Assembly (NCBI GenBank): GCA_002707185.1
Contig: PAMF01000056.1
Location: 13,794 to 19,898 of the forward strand
Reading direction: 5' to 3'
DNA: 6,105 nt
DNA from: Chloroflexota bacterium
Lineage (GTDB): Bacteria; Chloroflexota; Dehalococcoidia; UBA3495
The notes beneath the pieces are model-generated. The model ran no database searches, was not told where the DNA came from, and worked only from the letters and a program-made list of their open reading frames with translations. A program made the position numbers and the translations under genes. Shown here one piece after another: positions 4,133 to 6,105 of this stretch; positions within the stretch are counted from its first letter, which is position 1, and the number at the start of each line of letters is the position of its first letter.

Positions 4133-6105
4133 GTGACTTTCACTACAGTTGGGAGAACAGTAACCAGGGCGGAAGGCCCGGACAAGGTAACCGGTTCGAG
4201 CGAATATGCGGCCGACGTTACGAGGCCTGGAATGTTATGGGGGAAAGTTCTGCGTAGTCCCTTCCCGCACGCTAAGATTTTGAATATTGATGTCAGCCGT
4301 GCTAGGAATCTTCCAGGAGTTCATGTGGTAATTACAGGTGCTGATTTGCCAGATGCTCGAGTAGGTAGGTTTCTTCGGGATATCCCTATATTGGCGAATG
4401 GGAAAGTTCTTTTCGCCGGGGAAAAGGTTGTGGCGGTAGCTGCAGAGACTCCAGAGTTAGCAGACGAGGCGTTGTTGTTAGTAGATGTCGAGTATGAGCC
4501 GGTAGAGGCTGTGTTTGACTCGATAGATGCTATGGTGGACTCTGCTCCCGTGCTTCATGAAAACATGGCATCCTACGTAGGACTTCCTCAACCTGTGTCC
4601 GGGATAAATAACGTTTTTGCGCATAATTCCTGGTCCAAGGGCGAAATAATTGACGGTTTTGATCAGTCTGATCTGATATTTGAACATACCTTCAATGCAC
4701 AGATGATGCATCAAGCCTATATAGAACCCCACGCTTGCGTTGTGGAAGTGTCCGATAGCGGTACCGTACAAATATGGGCCAATAATAAGGGTCCCTTTAT
4801 GCTTAGAGAACAGTTGTCTGCAGTTTGGAATATCCCTAAGACAGACATATGTATCAACCCATGTAACATCGGAGGGGACTTTGGAGGAAAGGGTTCGTTT
4901 ATGGACGTTCCTTTGTGTTACTACTTGTCGAAAGGGTCAGGTAGGCCGGTCAAAATGGTCATGGATTATATCCAGGAGTTGATGGCCGGTAATCCTCGCC
5001 ATCCAGGGGTAATTACTCTAAAGACGGGCTTAACCCGAGATGGGAAAATTGTGGCTCGGCAAGCCAAAGTAGTATTTAACAGTGGTGCGTACGGTGCTTT
5101 CAAGCCCAGAGTTCACTTGCGCGGGGCTGACCATAGTGGAGGGCCTTATAATATTCCAAATGTGCAGATAGACAGTTATATGGTTTATACCAATAACGTG
5201 CCTTGTGGGCATATGAGGTCGCCTGCTAAACCTCAAGTTGGCTTTGCCGTTGAATCTCATATGGATATGATTGCTCAGGAACTAGGTCTAGATCCATATG
5301 AATTTCGTCTGATGAATATTTTAAAGCCTGGAGACGTGTCACCAATTGGAGAATCTTGGGATGGTATAAGAGCCGAGGAAACTCTTAGGGAAGCTGCAGC
5401 CGCTGCGAATTGGGGCGATAAGAAGAAATCGCTCCATACGGGAAGAGGGATTGCCATTGCAGATCAAGCACAGGGGTCCGGCCAATCGGAAGCTAGTGTG
5501 GCCATTGATAATAACGGAATAGTTACGCTGTATATGTCGTTATGGGATACCGGTACGGGAGCTTCTACAGTAATGAGACAAATCGTCGCCGAGGCTTTGA
5601 GAGTCCCTGTTGATGACGTGAACATACAGATCAGGAACACTGATGCTATAGATTTCGAATCAGGACCGGGAGGAAGTAGGGTAACCTATACTGCTGGCCA
5701 AGCTGCTCTAGGGGCTGCCAACCTGCTTAGGGAAAGACTGGCTCTTCTCGCAGCTGAGTATCTGGGGACTCAGGCGGAAGTCGTTGAGCAGGCGGAAGAC
5801 GGGTCATTTTTTGATAAAGATCGTAAGGATACAAGTCTATCGGTGAAAGAGGTGGCCGCGCGTGCTGTATCGGCAACCGGAGATCCAATAGTTAGTGATA
5901 TGCGGTTTAGCTCACCTCCTTCCGAGGTAACATCATATGCCGCCCAAGTAGCAGAAGTAGAAGTTGATTCTGAAACAGGAGAAGTGACTGTCAACACTAT
6001 TTACACCGCCCACGATGTTGGTACTGTGCTAAATCCTGTTACCCATCAGGGACAGATAGAAGGTGGTGTTATACAGGGATTGGGTTATGGTCTGATGGAG
6101 GAAAT
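4133..6105 (+). CDS. Xanthine dehydrogenase-family molybdopterin-binding large subunit (3' truncated by window)
   Basis: The open frame starts at GTG 4133 and runs off the right edge after 657 codons; the family is usually about 750-780 residues, so roughly the last 100 are missing. It is the Mo-cofactor catalytic subunit (CoxL/XdhB-type) of an aldehyde oxidase/xanthine dehydrogenase-like hydroxylase. Order of domains: a/b hammerhead domain (about 7-125, VGRTVTRAEGPDKVTG), then Mo-binding domains with HQAYIEPHA (193-201), GGDFGGKG (247-254), MRSPAKPQ (361-368), LGLDPYEFRLMN (384-395), WDTGTGAST (471-479), GSRVTYTAGQA (514-524), and AHDVGTVLNP...GQIEGGVIQGLG (626-651). The catalytic Glu of the GEPP-like motif lies beyond the edge, so it cannot be checked. 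No N-terminal [2Fe-2S] or FAD domain is present, so separate small and medium subunits should be encoded nearby, presumably downstream. Two motifs differ from the commonest form: Ala365 where Gly is usual, and Thr475 where Gln is usual in xanthine dehydrogenase. Substrate unknown; xanthine itself is not indicated. Confidence 0.93.
   Translation, partial: MTFTTVGRTVTRAEGPDKVTGSSEYAADVTRPGMLWGKVLRSPFPHAKILNIDVSRARNLPGVHVVITGADLPDARVGRFLRDIPILANGKVLFAGEKVVAVAAETPELADEALLLVDVEYEPVEAVFDSIDAMVDSAPVLHENMASYVGLPQPVSGINNVFAHNSWSKGEIIDGFDQSDLIFEHTFNAQMMHQAYIEPHACVVEVSDSGTVQIWANNKGPFMLREQLSAVWNIPKTDICINPCNIGGDFGGKGSFMDVPLCYYLSKGSGRPVKMVMDYIQELMAGNPRHPGVITLKTGLTRDGKIVARQAKVVFNSGAYGAFKPRVHLRGADHSGGPYNIPNVQIDSYMVYTNNVPCGHMRSPAKPQVGFAVESHMDMIAQELGLDPYEFRLMNILKPGDVSPIGESWDGIRAEETLREAAAAANWGDKKKSLHTGRGIAIADQAQGSGQSEASVAIDNNGIVTLYMSLWDTGTGASTVMRQIVAEALRVPVDDVNIQIRNTDAIDFESGPGGSRVTYTAGQAALGAANLLRERLALLAAEYLGTQAEVVEQAEDGSFFDKDRKDTSLSVKEVAARAVSATGDPIVSDMRFSSPPSEVTSYAAQVAEVEVDSETGEVTVNTIYTAHDVGTVLNPVTHQGQIEGGVIQGLGYGLMEE

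Noticed and set aside
5770..5997. Minus-strand frame within the Mo-hydroxylase gene, and similar frames at 4478-4771, 5030-5260 and 5275-5457
   Set aside because: All are antisense to a continuous frame with conserved Mo-hydroxylase motifs; treated as shadows.
1..6105. CRISPR array, insertion sequence, tRNA, riboswitch or phage/defence system
   Set aside because: No spaced repeat series, terminal inverted repeats with transposase, tRNA cloverleaf or defence-type domains were seen in either strand.

Overview
This is a bacterial chromosomal fragment with short intergenic gaps and moderately AT-leaning base composition. It uses AGA/AGG and ATA codons freely, and most starts have Shine-Dalgarno-like sites. 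It holds four substantial genes: an aldo/keto reductase, a DHA2-type drug/metabolite exporter, a luciferase-like flavin-dependent oxidoreductase and a xanthine dehydrogenase-family molybdenum subunit. This mix, with flavin monooxygenases beside Mo-hydroxylases, resembles what is described for uncultivated marine Chloroflexota such as the SAR202 clade. That placement is a guess from gene content and style; no marker gene is present. I see no mobile element, CRISPR array, tRNA or rRNA.

Layout, left to right. Positions 1-96 carry an open plus-strand frame that may be the 3' end of an unidentified gene. A perfect 8-bp inverted repeat (113-131) follows, placed where a terminator for convergent genes would sit. 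On the minus strand, the exporter gene (2776 to 1322) is followed by the aldo/keto reductase gene (1179 to 154), with a 139-bp gap. A short minus-strand open frame just upstream of the exporter stops inside the exporter's start codon (ATGA overlap). The interval of about 180 bp between the exporter start and the flavin oxidoreductase start is a divergent control region. It contains -10-like hexamers on both strands, a CGTAA-N6-TTACG palindrome and a repeated AAGATATC element. On the plus strand, the flavin oxidoreductase gene (2956-4104) and the Mo-hydroxylase large subunit gene (4133 to beyond 6105) are 28 bp apart and probably form one operon. The second gene is cut by the window edge.

How the genes may work together (inference): the plus-strand operon looks like an oxidative catabolic unit. 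The flavin enzyme would oxygenate an organic substrate, and the Mo enzyme would hydroxylate a heterocycle or oxidise an aldehyde, passing electrons to FeS and FAD subunits that should be encoded nearby outside the window. The divergent exporter and carbonyl reductase could relieve toxicity of substrate or intermediates. No substrate can be read from the sequence. I see no defence or mobile system. The most notable points are the divergent oxidation/export arrangement, the ATGA-coupled leader frame, and active-site-motif variants in the Mo subunit.
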